A DNA stretch of 40,394 bases from UBA11524 sp964464815 (GTDB lineage: Bacteria; Bacillota; Clostridia; Christensenellales; Aristaeellaceae), in contig CAYXHF010000023.1 in assembly GCA_964464815.1 (NCBI GenBank), forward strand, positions 1 through 40,394, read 5' to 3'. The notes under the pieces are model-generated. The model had not been told where the DNA came from. It did no database searches and saw nothing but the letters and a program-made list of their open reading frames with translations. Shown here in pieces: positions 31,894 through 40,344 of this stretch; the first letter of the stretch is position 1; the number at the start of each line of letters is the position of its first letter. A program made the translations under genes and the position numbers.

Positions 31894-31945
31894 GGTATTG
31901 TGCCGCACCGGCTCAATACCAATTTTCTGACTGAGGTGAACAAAC

Positions 31946-33067
31946 GTGGCGAACAAGCGCGATTATTATGAGGTGCTGGGTGTACAGAAGAACGCGACGG
32001 ATGATGACATCAAGCGCGCCTACCGCAAGAAGGCGAAGGAATGCCATCCCGACCTGCACCCCAATGACAAGGAAGCAGAAGCCCGCTTCAAGGAACTGAA
32101 TGAGGCCAATGAAGTGCTGTCCGATCCGGATAAGCGCGCCCGTTACGACCAGTTTGGCTTTGACGGCCCGGATATGGGTGGCATGGGCGGCAATCCGTTT
32201 GACGGCATGGGCTTTGGCGGCATGGGCGATATTTTCGACCAGCTGTTCAACGGCGGCATGGGCGGTGGCCAGGCACGGCGCAATGCGCCCCGTCAGGGCA
32301 ACGACGTGCGCTATGAGCTGCGCCTGACCTTTGAGGAGGCGGCCAAAGGCTGCCACAAGTCGGTGGAATTCTACCGCTATGAAAACTGCACCACCTGTAA
32401 CGGCAGCGGTGCGAAGCCGGGCACGCATCCGGAAACCTGCTCGATGTGTAAGGGCACGGGTCAGATTCGCCAGAGTGGCGGCTGGATGACCACGGTGCGC
32501 ACCTGCCCGAGCTGTGGCGGTGCGGGCAAGGTTGTCAAGGAAAAGTGCAGCGCCTGTGGCGGCTCCGGTCGCACGCGTGTGCGCCGCACGCTGGAGCTGG
32601 ATGTGCCGGCTGGTGTGGATGACAACATTGTCCTGAGCAAGCGCGGACAGGGCGAACCTGGTTCCAACGGTGGCCCGAATGGCGACTTGCTGATTCAGAT
32701 TACGGTCAAGCCGCACAAGCTCTTCCGCCGTGAAGGCACGAATCTGCGTCTGGATGTGCCGATTTCCTTCACGCAGGCGGCGCTGGGCGCGGAGATTGAC
32801 GTGCCGACGCTGGAAGGCAATGTCAAGTACACCATTCCCGAAGGCACGCAGACGGACACGGAATTCCGCATTCGTGGCAAGGGCATCCCGCAGCTGGGCA
32901 CGAGCAACAAGGGCGATTTGATTTTCCGCGTGCGCGTGGAAACGCCGCGTCGCCTGACGGAAAAGCAGCGCGACCTGCTGCGCCAGTTTGACGGCGACGA
33001 CAACGGCAGGCAGTATGACCAGCGCAAGTCCTTCATCGAGAAGGTCAAGGATTTGTTTGACAAGTAA
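31946..33067 (+). CDS. dnaJ: Chaperone DnaJ (Hsp40)
   Basis: 373 residues from a GTG start with GAGGTG upstream. The J domain (1-70) has the HPD motif in ECHPDLHP. A Gly/Met/Phe-rich linker follows (about 75-110). Four zinc-binding repeats are intact (CTTCNGSG, CSMCKGTG, CPSCGGAG, CSACGGSG), then the two C-terminal substrate domains. It delivers clients to DnaK and stimulates its ATPase. Confidence 0.99.
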   Translation: MANKRDYYEVLGVQKNATDDDIKRAYRKKAKECHPDLHPNDKEAEARFKELNEANEVLSDPDKRARYDQFGFDGPDMGGMGGNPFDGMGFGGMGDIFDQLFNGGMGGGQARRNAPRQGNDVRYELRLTFEEAAKGCHKSVEFYRYENCTTCNGSGAKPGTHPETCSMCKGTGQIRQSGGWMTTVRTCPSCGGAGKVVKEKCSACGGSGRTRVRRTLELDVPAGVDDNIVLSKRGQGEPGSNGGPNGDLLIQITVKPHKLFRREGTNLRLDVPISFTQAALGAEIDVPTLEGNVKYTIPEGTQTDTEFRIRGKGIPQLGTSNKGDLIFRVRVETPRRLTEKQRDLLRQFDGDDNGRQYDQRKSFIEKVKDLFDK

Positions 33068-33073
33068 AAGAGT

Positions 33074-33114
33074 GGCTGTTGCAGAGGGGATTTGTCTGCA
33101 ACAGCCAATTCTTT
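33074..33114 (+). terminator. Terminator of the heat-shock operon
   Basis: GGCTGTTGCAG/CTGCAACAGCC (33074-33084 with 33096-33106), followed by AATTCTTTT. Confidence 0.88.
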
Positions 33115-33124
33115 TGGCGGGTGT

Positions 33125-33364
33125 GGCCCTCTCAGTCACCTGCGGTGACAGCTCCCCCAGAGGGGGGAGCCAAGGAGCGTGCTGTGCCATGCGGGAGTTT
33201 CAAAGCAGAGATGTTCGCACGTGTTGCAGGTGTGCATTGCCGGAACTGGTTTGTGCTATGAAGTGAAGACGTGTTGGTGTCGGGACACCCCCTTGGCTCG
33301 CCCTCTGGGAGAGCTGTCGGCCCTTGGCCGACTGAGAGGGCCAGCTGCATGCTGGCAATGCAGG
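33125..33364. repeat. 240-bp composite repeat, unit 1
   Basis: Unit 1 of a tandem pair. A hairpin repeat in minus orientation (33125-33175) and one in plus orientation (33291-33342) face each other across about 115 bp, giving roughly 50-bp imperfect terminal inverted repeats, followed by a short tail (GCATGCTGGCAATGCAGG). No protein-coding capacity is evident, so it resembles a MITE-like non-autonomous element. Confidence 0.85.
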
Positions 33365-33399
33365 ACGGTTGCAGAATGAGTGTATGGCAATGCGGGTGC

Positions 33400-33637
33400 G
33401 GCCCTCTCAGTCACCTGCGGTGACAGCTCCCCCAGGGGGGGAGCCAAGGAGCGTGCTGTGCCATGCGGGAGTTTCAAAGCAGAGATGTTCGCACGTGTTG
33501 CAGGTGTGCATTGCTGGAGCTGGTTCGTGCTATGAAGTGAAGACGTGTCGGTGTCAGGACACCCCTTGGCTCGCCCTCTGGGAGAGCTGTCGGCCCTTGG
33601 CCGACTGAGAGGGCAAGCCGCATGCTGGCAATGCAGG
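33400..33637. repeat. 238-bp composite repeat, unit 2
   Basis: Second unit, colinear with 33125-33364 at an offset of about 275 bp, differing by a few substitutions and small indels. It contains hairpin copies at 33400-33449 (minus) and 33564-33614 (plus). A 35-bp linker separates the units. Both sit between the dnaJ terminator and the rplI promoter. Confidence 0.88.
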
Positions 33638-33697
33638 GGCGTTGACACGCCGCATCAGCGCATTCCACACGCGATGTGGAGGAAGATAACGTTTTAC

Positions 33698-33726
33698 TTG
33701 CATTTTGGGCCATTGTGCTGTAAAAT
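33698..33726 (+). promoter_or_regulatory. Promoter of the rplI-dnaB operon
   Basis: TTGCAT (33698-33703), 17-base spacer, TAAAAT (33721-33726). The leader to rplI is about 170 nt and contains an imperfect hairpin (CCTGATGA ... TCATCAGG, about 33842-33870), which could be the site of autogenous or attenuation control. Confidence 0.7.
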
Positions 33727-33904
33727 AGAATATGGCGTAGTGCAGACAAGCGGGAAAGTGACCATTTCGCGGAAAACCTGCGCATGCCATGGCGAACCGG
33801 AAACGATGCGCCGTGAAACAAAACGATGAAAAAATTCACGTCCCTGATGAAAACAAAAGGGTCATCAGGGCGTCAGGCAAGAAAAGCCAAGGAGGAATAC
33901 AACC

Positions 33905-34357
33905 ATGAAGGTGATTTTGCTCGAGGATGTCAAGGGTGTTGGCAAGAAGGATCAGATTGTGAACGCGGCGGATGGTTATGCCCGCAATTTCCTGTTCCCG
34001 AAGAAGCTGGCCGTGGAAGCAACGCCCGGCGCGATGAAGGGCGTGGAGAAGATGCGCAAGGCCGAGGCTGACCGTGAGGCGCAGCGCCGTGCCGATGCCA
34101 CGAAGCAGGCGGATGCCCTGCGCGGAAAGACGATTAACATGTCCGTCAAGTGCGGCGCACAGGGTCGTCTGTATGGCTCCATCACCAGCGCGGAGGTCGC
34201 TGAGCAGCTCAAGGCGCAGCACGGCGTGGCGATTGACAAGCGCGACGTGAAGTGCGACAACATCCGTGCGGTGGGCGATGTGGATATCGAGGTGCGTCTG
34301 TACAAGGATATTTCCGCCAAGATGGTGGTGCATGTGGAGGCTGCGCCGGTCAAGTAA
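33905..34357 (+). CDS. rplI: Ribosomal protein bL9
   Basis: 150 residues, full length. The N-terminal 23S rRNA-binding domain has MKVILLEDVKGVGKKDQIV and DGYARNFLFPKKLA. A long connecting helix and the C-terminal domain (GRLYGSITSAEVAEQL ... DKRDV) follow. It binds the base of the L1 stalk and limits frameshifting. AAGGAGG is upstream. It is 47 bases before dnaB, the usual Firmicutes order, but the YybT/GdpP gene often found upstream is absent. Confidence 0.98.
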   Translation: MKVILLEDVKGVGKKDQIVNAADGYARNFLFPKKLAVEATPGAMKGVEKMRKAEADREAQRRADATKQADALRGKTINMSVKCGAQGRLYGSITSAEVAEQLKAQHGVAIDKRDVKCDNIRAVGDVDIEVRLYKDISAKMVVHVEAAPVK

Positions 34358-34404
34358 TCCGGATACGGCAACAGCAGGCTTTGTGAGTAGGTGAAAAGGA
34401 AGAA

Positions 34405-35763
34405 ATGTCGGAATTTCGTGGCGTGACGCCGCCCAACAGCGTCGAAGCAGAACAATCGGTGCTGGGCGCAATGATTCAGGATGCCAATGCAGTCCTGCAA
34501 GCGGCGGAGGCGCTCAAAGCAGACGATTTCTATCAGCCGGCACACAGAGAAATCTTTGAAGCGATGATGAACCTGCACCAGCAGCAGCGCCCGGTGGACG
34601 TGGTGACGGTCGATGACGAGTTGACGCGTCGCGGGTCGCTGGATGGTGTGGGCGGTACGGAATATCTGATGCGCCTGATGGGCAATGTGCCCACGACCGC
34701 CAACGTGAAGGCGTATATTACCCTCGTGGCGGAAAAGGCAACGCTGCGCAAGCTGATTCGCGCGTCGCAGGAAATCTCGCAGGAATGCTACAGCCAGCAG
34801 AATCCCTTGCAGGAAACGCTGGGACATGCGGAAAAGGCCATTTTCGATATTGTCATGAACCGTGCCTCCGGCGATTCGCTGGTACACGTGAAAGAGGTGC
34901 TGTACAACACCTACGCCAATATCGAGGAGCTGGCCAAGCTCAAAGGTGGCATTTCCGGCGTGCCGACGGGCTTCACGGCGCTGGATCATATGCTCACGGG
35001 CATGCATGGCGGCGAACTGATTATTCTGGGTGCGCGTCCTTCCATGGGTAAAACGTCTCTGGCGCTGAACATTGCTGGCCACGCGGCCGTCTACAAGGGC
35101 AAAAGCGTGGCGGTCTTCTCCCTGGAAATGCCGCGGGAGCAGATTGCATTGCGCTTGCTCTGCTCCGACGCGAAGGTCAACATGCAGCGCGTGCGCCAAG
35201 GCACACTGGCGGCGGATGACTGGATGAAGCTGGCGCGTTCCATCGGGCCGCTGTCCAATTCGCCGGTGTATATTGACGATACGGCGGGCATCACGCCCAC
35301 ACAGCTGCGCTCCCGTTGCCGCCGTCTGATGATGGACAAGGGACTTGACCTGGTTGTGGTGGACTATCTGGGTCTGATGCATGCCGACGGCAAAACGGAA
35401 AACCGTCAGCTGGAGGTCAGCGAAATCAGCCGCCAGCTCAAGGCGATTGCGCTGGAGCTGAAGATTCCGGTGCTGGCCTGTGCGCAGCTGTCGCGTGCCT
35501 CGACGACGCGTGACAACAAGCGCCCGGCGCTGTCGGATTTGCGTGACTCCGGCTCTATCGAACAGGACGCGGACGTGGTCATGTTCATCCACCGCGAAGG
35601 ATATTATGATCCCGAAACGGCGGACAAGAATGTGGGCGAAATTATCGTCTCCAAGCAAAGAAACGGCCCGCTGGGCACGGTGAAGGTGGCATGGCTGAGC
35701 GATTATGCGACGTATGCCAATCTGGCACCGGAGGCCGGCGGCGCAGGGGATGCACCCTTCTGA
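34405..35763 (+). CDS. dnaB: Replicative DNA helicase DnaB
   Basis: 452 residues. The N-terminal primase-interacting domain (about 5-110: PPNSVEAEQSVLGAMI) precedes the RecA-like ATPase with Walker A GARPSMGKT near 211, Walker B LVVVDYLGLM near 315, and the DNA-binding loop RDSGSIEQDADVVMFIHRE. It unwinds DNA at the replication fork. No intein is present. Co-transcribed with rplI and probably yhaM. Confidence 0.99.
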   Translation: MSEFRGVTPPNSVEAEQSVLGAMIQDANAVLQAAEALKADDFYQPAHREIFEAMMNLHQQQRPVDVVTVDDELTRRGSLDGVGGTEYLMRLMGNVPTTANVKAYITLVAEKATLRKLIRASQEISQECYSQQNPLQETLGHAEKAIFDIVMNRASGDSLVHVKEVLYNTYANIEELAKLKGGISGVPTGFTALDHMLTGMHGGELIILGARPSMGKTSLALNIAGHAAVYKGKSVAVFSLEMPREQIALRLLCSDAKVNMQRVRQGTLAADDWMKLARSIGPLSNSPVYIDDTAGITPTQLRSRCRRLMMDKGLDLVVVDYLGLMHADGKTENRQLEVSEISRQLKAIALELKIPVLACAQLSRASTTRDNKRPALSDLRDSGSIEQDADVVMFIHREGYYDPETADKNVGEIIVSKQRNGPLGTVKVAWLSDYATYANLAPEAGGAGDAPF

Positions 35764-35854
35764 TACAGGGCGCAAACCGTGTATCCAAGCAGATTTTTCA
35801 TGATAGCGGGATGGCCGCTGGAAGCTTTTCATACGGAATCGGAGGAAAATCAAC

Positions 35855-36844
35855 ATGACGGTCAACCAGCTGGAAAACAATGCCCGCTTCACCGGCTTTT
35901 TGCTGGTGCGCGCCGCGGAGGCACGCACGGACAAGAACGGCAAGCCGTATCTGGACGTGACGCTGGCCGACAAAACGGGCGATATGAACTGCAAATTCTG
36001 GGACTGGGCAGCCAGCGGCATGGATGTGCCCAAGCCCGGCAGCGTGGTGAAGGTACAGGGTCTGGTGCAGGAATACAACGGTCGCAAGCAGCTGCGCATT
36101 GAGCGCATGCGTGCGGCGCTGGTGCAGGATGAGGTCAACATGTCCGACCTTGTCGCCTGTGCGCCGGAGAAGCCGGAGGACATGCGGCAGGAGATTGAAG
36201 ACACGATTGATACCTTCCAGTCGGAGGACTTGAAGCGTCTGGTGCGTGAAATGCTGCGCATGACGGGCGAGAAGCTGGCGTGGTTTCCGGCGGCACAGCG
36301 TCTGCATCATGCGGAGCGCTCGGGCCTGCTGCACCACACGACGAGCATGCTCAACCTGGCGCATCACGTGGCGGCCGCGTATCCGTTCCTGAATCAGGAT
36401 TTGCTCTACGCGGGCGTGATTCTGCACGACCTGTGCAAGACAACGGAAATGCAGAGCAACGAGCTGGGCAACGTCAGCGACTACACCGCAGATGGCCAGC
36501 TGATTGGTCACCTGGTGCGTGGCGTGGCATGGATTCATGAGGCCGCGAAGAATGTGAATGTGTCGGGAGAAATCGTGCTGCTGCTGGAGCATATGATGAT
36601 TTCCCATCACAGCCTGCCGGAATTCGGCAGCCCGAAGCCGCCGATGTTCCCTGAGGCGGAGGTGCTGGCGCGCATTGACGATTTGGACGCCAAAATGAAC
36701 GAGATGCAGACGATTCTGGATCGTGTGCCGGAGGGTGCGTTCTCGGAAAAGGTGTGGAGTCTGGATCGCCGCGTGTATCATCCGCGCTACAGCCATTTGT
36801 CCATGGAGGATGCGCTGGATACGGCCACTGACGCGGAGCTGTAA
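35855..36844 (+). CDS. yhaM: 3'-5' exoribonuclease YhaM
   Basis: 329 residues with the YhaM order: N-terminal OB-fold (about 10-95: YLDVTLADKTGDMNCKFWD) and a C-terminal HD domain (about 155-290) with HHAERSGLLHHTTSML, the metal-binding HD pair in ILHDLCK, and LLEHMMISHH. It trims RNA 3' ends and single-stranded DNA with metal help. GGAGG stands before ATG 35855. It is 91 bases after dnaB. Confidence 0.93.
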   Translation: MTVNQLENNARFTGFLLVRAAEARTDKNGKPYLDVTLADKTGDMNCKFWDWAASGMDVPKPGSVVKVQGLVQEYNGRKQLRIERMRAALVQDEVNMSDLVACAPEKPEDMRQEIEDTIDTFQSEDLKRLVREMLRMTGEKLAWFPAAQRLHHAERSGLLHHTTSMLNLAHHVAAAYPFLNQDLLYAGVILHDLCKTTEMQSNELGNVSDYTADGQLIGHLVRGVAWIHEAAKNVNVSGEIVLLLEHMMISHHSLPEFGSPKPPMFPEAEVLARIDDLDAKMNEMQTILDRVPEGAFSEKVWSLDRRVYHPRYSHLSMEDALDTATDAEL

Positions 36845-36870
36845 TAATACGAAGGGCTTTTGCTGGAACA

Positions 36871-36913
36871 ATCCTGATGCGCCTGGTGAAGCGATTTGCC
36901 TGCGAATCAGGAT
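36871..36913 (+). other. Inverted repeat after yhaM
   Basis: ATCCTGAT (36871-36878) and ATCAGGAT (36906-36913) form a perfect 8-bp inverted repeat with a 27-base loop, without T-run. It could be a weak terminator, mRNA end-stabiliser or an operator for the lipoprotein gene, whose own promoter is not obvious. Confidence 0.4.
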
Positions 36914-36987
36914 AATAAGGGATGAATCAACGGCTTTCATTCGTTTGATTTTTGATGGGGCAGCAATATCTGCCACAAGGAGGGTGC

Positions 36988-37860
36988 ATGACGATGAAAA
37001 AGGGAATTCGCACAATGGCGCTGCTGGGCGCGTGCCTGATGCTCCTGTCGAGCTGCGGCTCTGAACCGAAGACGCAGTATAGCGTCAATCAGGGCGGCGC
37101 TGTGTCGGGCAACACAGGAAATCAGTCCGCCAATTCTTCCTCGGGCAGCAATGGTATGTCGGTTGACTACAATCCGCTGTGGGAGGAAGACGGCTACGAC
37201 CCGATGGCAGAGGAGGACGCCTACGCCGAGAATCAGACGGTGGAGGAGCTGCCTGCGCTGGTGACGCCTGCGGCCACGAGCACGCCGATTCCGGTCATTT
37301 CCGGCCAGTACTCGGGCGCGACGCCTGTCATCATTGAGCCGATTGACAAGCCCACGCCGACGGTTGTGCCGCCGATTTCCTTCACCTACGCCACCTATAC
37401 GGCGACCAACCTCAACCTGACCTTTGAGGCGCCGGCTGGCTGGACGGTCGATACGTCCAAGGCCAATACGTATAGCATTCAGAACCCTGACCCCAGCAAG
37501 AACTATGCCGCGACGCTGGTCATCCGCGCCAACCCCACGAATGTGGAGTACAACACGGACATGCTGGCCACGGAGATAGAGGCCATGCTGGCGGACATCA
37601 AGACGGCCGACTTTGCCAAGTACAGTCCGTCCAAGACGGCGGAGCGCAAGGGCTTGTTCTTTGGCGCAACGGGTGTCTATGCCCAGTATTCCGGCACGCT
37701 TGATAGCGGTGTGGAGGTTGCGGGCCGCGTGGCGGCGGTGTACAAGAACAACGTGCTGTACACCATCCACATCACCTACCCCAAGGCATACACGGAAACG
37801 TACAAGACGAATGTGTATGACAAGCTGCGCGACACGCTCAAGGTCGTGACAGGGGAGTAA
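36988..37860 (+). CDS. Lipoprotein of unknown function
   Basis: 290 residues. A short signal peptide ends in lipobox LSSC (Cys at about residue 24), so it is lipid-anchored at the cell surface. A disordered Ser/Asn/Gly and acidic linker (about 25-90) and a Pro/Thr stretch (about 90-140) lead to a compact C-terminal domain (about 140-290) beginning NLNLTFEAPAGWTVD. The pattern FEAP-GW and the later AATLVIRAN resemble PsbP/Mog1-like folds, but I would not assign a function. ATG 36988 follows GGAGG by four bases; ATG 36994 with ten bases is an alternative. Six bases separate it from the next gene. Confidence 0.78.
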   Translation: MTMKKGIRTMALLGACLMLLSSCGSEPKTQYSVNQGGAVSGNTGNQSANSSSGSNGMSVDYNPLWEEDGYDPMAEEDAYAENQTVEELPALVTPAATSTPIPVISGQYSGATPVIIEPIDKPTPTVVPPISFTYATYTATNLNLTFEAPAGWTVDTSKANTYSIQNPDPSKNYAATLVIRANPTNVEYNTDMLATEIEAMLADIKTADFAKYSPSKTAERKGLFFGATGVYAQYSGTLDSGVEVAGRVAAVYKNNVLYTIHITYPKAYTETYKTNVYDKLRDTLKVVTGE

Positions 37861-37866
37861 TGGCGC

Positions 37867-38349
37867 ATGGCCATCTCGGAGCGGGAGAAAACCGCTGTCC
37901 GTCTGTTTGCGTCCGGAAGAAACTGTGCGCAAGCAGTCCTGATGACCTATGCCGATTTGCTGGGGCTGACGCAGGAGCAGGCGGCGAGTGTCGCCTGCGG
38001 CATGGGCGGCGGTATTGGCAGATTGCGGGATAACTGCGGCGCGTTCTCGGCGGCGGTGATGCTTTGTGCCGCGCTGGAAGGCCCGGAGGGCGCCAAGCCG
38101 GAGCATCGTCCGCAGACGTATGCACGGGTGCAGCGCGTGTACCGGGCGTTTCTGGAGCGCAACGGCAGCATCTGCTGTGCGGAGCTGCTCGGGCGTGAGA
38201 AAAAGCCCGAAGCGCCCATCCCGGATGCCAGAACACAGCAATACTATGCGGCGCGTCCCTGCGCCCGCATTATCCGCATGGCATGCAAAATTGTCGATGG
38301 CATGATGGCAGAAATGCCGTCTGCGCCACAGGAGGCGAAGCAGGAATGA
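37867..38349 (+). CDS. C_GCAxxG_C_C family (probable redox) protein
   Basis: 160 residues. The cysteine pattern that names the family is present: Cys in GRNCAQAV near residue 20, CGMGGGIGRLRDNCGAF near 44-60, and the Cys pair in SICCAELLG near 102. The family is thought to be redox-active or metal-binding, but no reaction is established. GGGGAG at the end of the lipoprotein gene serves as ribosome site, and its stop overlaps the next start by ATGA, so the genes form one operon. Confidence 0.87.
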   Translation: MAISEREKTAVRLFASGRNCAQAVLMTYADLLGLTQEQAASVACGMGGGIGRLRDNCGAFSAAVMLCAALEGPEGAKPEHRPQTYARVQRVYRAFLERNGSICCAELLGREKKPEAPIPDARTQQYYAARPCARIIRMACKIVDGMMAEMPSAPQEAKQE

Positions 38350-39485
38350 GAGCGCTCATCTTATCGACCCATACCGGTGGTGGCCATGATACGGCGGCGC
38401 GTGCCATTGCGGCGGCGCTGGAGGAGCAGGGCGTTCTCTGCCGCATTGAGGACTGCGTTGCCTTTGGCGGCAAGCATCTTTCCTCGGTGGTGTCGGGTGC
38501 GTATGTGAAGTGGGTGCAGATTGCGCCCGGCTCGTTCGGGCGGATGTATCGCTTCGCGCATGTTATCAGCACGCCACATATGAAGTCGCCCGTGTACCTG
38601 ATCAATGCGACCTATGCGCGGAATATGGAAAAGCTGCTGGATGAATTCATGCCGGACATGATTGTCTGCACGCACATTTTCGGTGCGCACAGCGTGACCC
38701 ATCTGCGGCGGCATGACATCTACGGCGGTCTGCTGGCCGTGGTCATGACGGATTACACCATCCATCCCTTCAGCGAGGATGCGGAATGCGATGTGCTATT
38801 CCTCTCGAACGCCGCCAGGCAAATGACGAACCGTCTTCGCCTGCCGCAGCGTGCGTATCAGTACACCGGCATCCCGGTGAGCCTGGACTGCAAGCCCTGC
38901 CTGGACAAGCGGGCCGCAAAGGAAGCGGCTGGTCTTGATCCGACGCGCCCGGAGGTTGTGCTTGTTGGCGGCAGCATGGGCACGGGCGACCTGCCGGAAA
39001 TGATTCGGCGCATCCTGCCGGTGCTGGGCGAAAAGGGCCATCTGACTGTGGTCTGCGCCTCCAACACGAAGGCACAGCAGCAGGCGCAGGAGCTGTTTGG
39101 CAGCAATCCGCACGTGACGGTGCGTGGCCGCGTGGTGCCGCTGACGGGCTTGATTGCCGCGGCGGACGTATTGGTCACCAAGTCCGGCGGCCTGACCAGC
39201 ACGGAGGCCATGACGATTGGCACGCCGCTGGTGATTTCCCGGCCGATTGCGGGCTGCGAAACGGAAAACGCGACGTACATGGAGCAAAATGAACTGGCGC
39301 TTTGGGCGCACACGGATAAGGAATTGGCGGAGAAGGTGGCGTATTTGCTGCGCAACCCGCAGGCGCGGGAAGCGATGATTGCCAACCAGCACCGCCTGAT
39401 TGACCCGAACTGTGCGCGCAACATAGCGAAAATTCTGGTGGACAGAACAAATGAAATGATGGGCAGGAAAAAGGTCGATGCGTGA
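38346..39485 (+). CDS. MGDG synthase/UgtP-type diacylglycerol glycosyltransferase
   Basis: 379 residues of the GT28 (MurG-like) GT-B fold. The N-terminal half has the MGDG-synthase motif LSTHTGGGHDTAARAIAAAL at the start and ICTHIFGAHSV near 102. The C-terminal half has VLVGGSMGTGDLPE, VTVRGRVVPLTGLIAAADVLVTKSGGLTSTEAM (UDP-sugar site) and TPLVISRPIAGCETENA. Relatives add glucose or galactose to diacylglycerol to make membrane glycolipids and the lipoteichoic-acid anchor. Start ATG 38346 overlaps the preceding stop, with GGAGG ten bases upstream. Which sugar, and whether it acts processively, is not clear. Confidence 0.88.
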   Translation: MRALILSTHTGGGHDTAARAIAAALEEQGVLCRIEDCVAFGGKHLSSVVSGAYVKWVQIAPGSFGRMYRFAHVISTPHMKSPVYLINATYARNMEKLLDEFMPDMIVCTHIFGAHSVTHLRRHDIYGGLLAVVMTDYTIHPFSEDAECDVLFLSNAARQMTNRLRLPQRAYQYTGIPVSLDCKPCLDKRAAKEAAGLDPTRPEVVLVGGSMGTGDLPEMIRRILPVLGEKGHLTVVCASNTKAQQQAQELFGSNPHVTVRGRVVPLTGLIAAADVLVTKSGGLTSTEAMTIGTPLVISRPIAGCETENATYMEQNELALWAHTDKELAEKVAYLLRNPQAREAMIANQHRLIDPNCARNIAKILVDRTNEMMGRKKVDA

Positions 39486-39990
39486 AAAAATGGAACTGAA
39501 AACAAGCACCAAGGGCGTGTTGTTGACGGCATGCTGGCCACCGGCGCTGGCCGCGCTGCTGGTACTGGTGCTGAGCCTTGTGCTTTTCCCGTGGCAGATT
39601 GCGCTGCTCATTACGGGTATGATGCTGCTGGTGACTGGCGTGACGATGGCGTTTTGCGTGCCCGGCTATCTGGGAACGTACACCTTCCTGCCGGCCAATG
39701 GCTTCAAGGGTGCGCGACTGATTGCGCATCTGGGACGCGCCAATGAGTATGAGGTCAGCAGCGTGTCGGCCGCTGAAATCATCATCAAGCAGGGCTGGAT
39801 TGAAAAGCTGGCGAATGTGTGCCACATCCGCGTGAAGGGAACGACGCTCTATTTCCGTGGCGTACCCGAGATGGAGAAGGTGCAGGAATGGGTGAAGGCG
39901 AACTTCCCTGAGCGTTCCAAGCTGGAAATCCGTGCCGAGGAAAAGAAGAACGGCAAGAGCGGCAAAAACGGCAAAGGCAAACGAAAATAA
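39478..39990 (+). CDS. Small membrane protein with PH-like cytoplasmic domain
   Basis: 170 residues. Two adjacent hydrophobic segments (about 13-37 and 40-62) form a hairpin in the membrane. A compact domain (about 70-145: YTFLPANGFKGARLIAHLG ... VKGTTLYFRGVPEMEKVQEWV) follows, reminiscent of bacterial PH-like domains in YdbS/YdbT proteins. The end is a Lys/Gly/Asn tail (NGKSGKNGKGKRK). The start overlaps the glycosyltransferase gene by eight bases with a weak ribosome site; ATG 39490 is an alternative. Operon membership suggests a membrane-lipid role, by inference only. Confidence 0.7.
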   Translation: MREKMELKTSTKGVLLTACWPPALAALLVLVLSLVLFPWQIALLITGMMLLVTGVTMAFCVPGYLGTYTFLPANGFKGARLIAHLGRANEYEVSSVSAAEIIIKQGWIEKLANVCHIRVKGTTLYFRGVPEMEKVQEWVKANFPERSKLEIRAEEKKNGKSGKNGKGKRK

Positions 39991-39996
39991 GAGAAC

Positions 39997-40042
39997 AAGC
40001 GTGCTGTGGCCCTATGGAAAATGGGGCGGCGGCACGCTTTTT
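39997..40042 (+). terminator. Terminator of the glycolipid operon
   Basis: AAGCGTGC pairs with GCACGCTT (39997-40004 with 40032-40039), with inner pairing of GGCCCTA and TGGGGC possible, followed by five T. Confidence 0.85.
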
Positions 40043-40117
40043 CCTTGAGAAATGGGGCTTTTGAGGCCATGCGTGAAAAAAGATGCGAAAAAAACTAAAA
40101 AAATTGCAAATTAGGGG

Positions 40118-40146
40118 TTGACATACGGACGGAAATGTGGTATTAT
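40118..40146 (+). promoter_or_regulatory. Promoter of the tRNA-Val/tRNA-Asp operon
   Basis: TTGACA (40118-40123), 17-base spacer, TATTAT (40141-40146). The precursor leader of about 105 nt before tRNA-Val includes a small hairpin (CACCAC/GTGGTG, about 40190-40207) and no gene. Confidence 0.83.
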
Positions 40147-40259
40147 ATCTCATGTCGCCGCGGTTGCCACAAGGCCGGCTGCGAGGGACACCACTTGACT
40201 GTGGTGCATTTGATTGCTGATGAGCAAAGGCTTAAAGCAGATCGGGAGCAGTACAGGAC

Positions 40260-40335
40260 GGGAGCATAGCTCAGCTGGGAGAGCATCTGCCTTACAAGCA
40301 GAGGGTCACAGGTTCGAGCCCTGTTGTTCCCACCA
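40260..40335 (+). tRNA. tRNA-Val (anticodon TAC)
   Basis: A 76-base cloverleaf with acceptor GGGAGCA/TGTTCCC (one G-U pair), anticodon loop CTTACAA giving TAC, T-arm AGGTTCGAGCCCT, and encoded CCA end, unlike the two tRNAs at 5109-5258. Confidence 0.95.
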
Positions 40336-40344
40336 TTCTCAAGT

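Noticed and set aside
33118..33640. Small proteins encoded in the repeat cluster
   Set aside because: All open frames translate the hairpin repeats into near-identical Pro/Gly-rich strings and lack ribosome sites.
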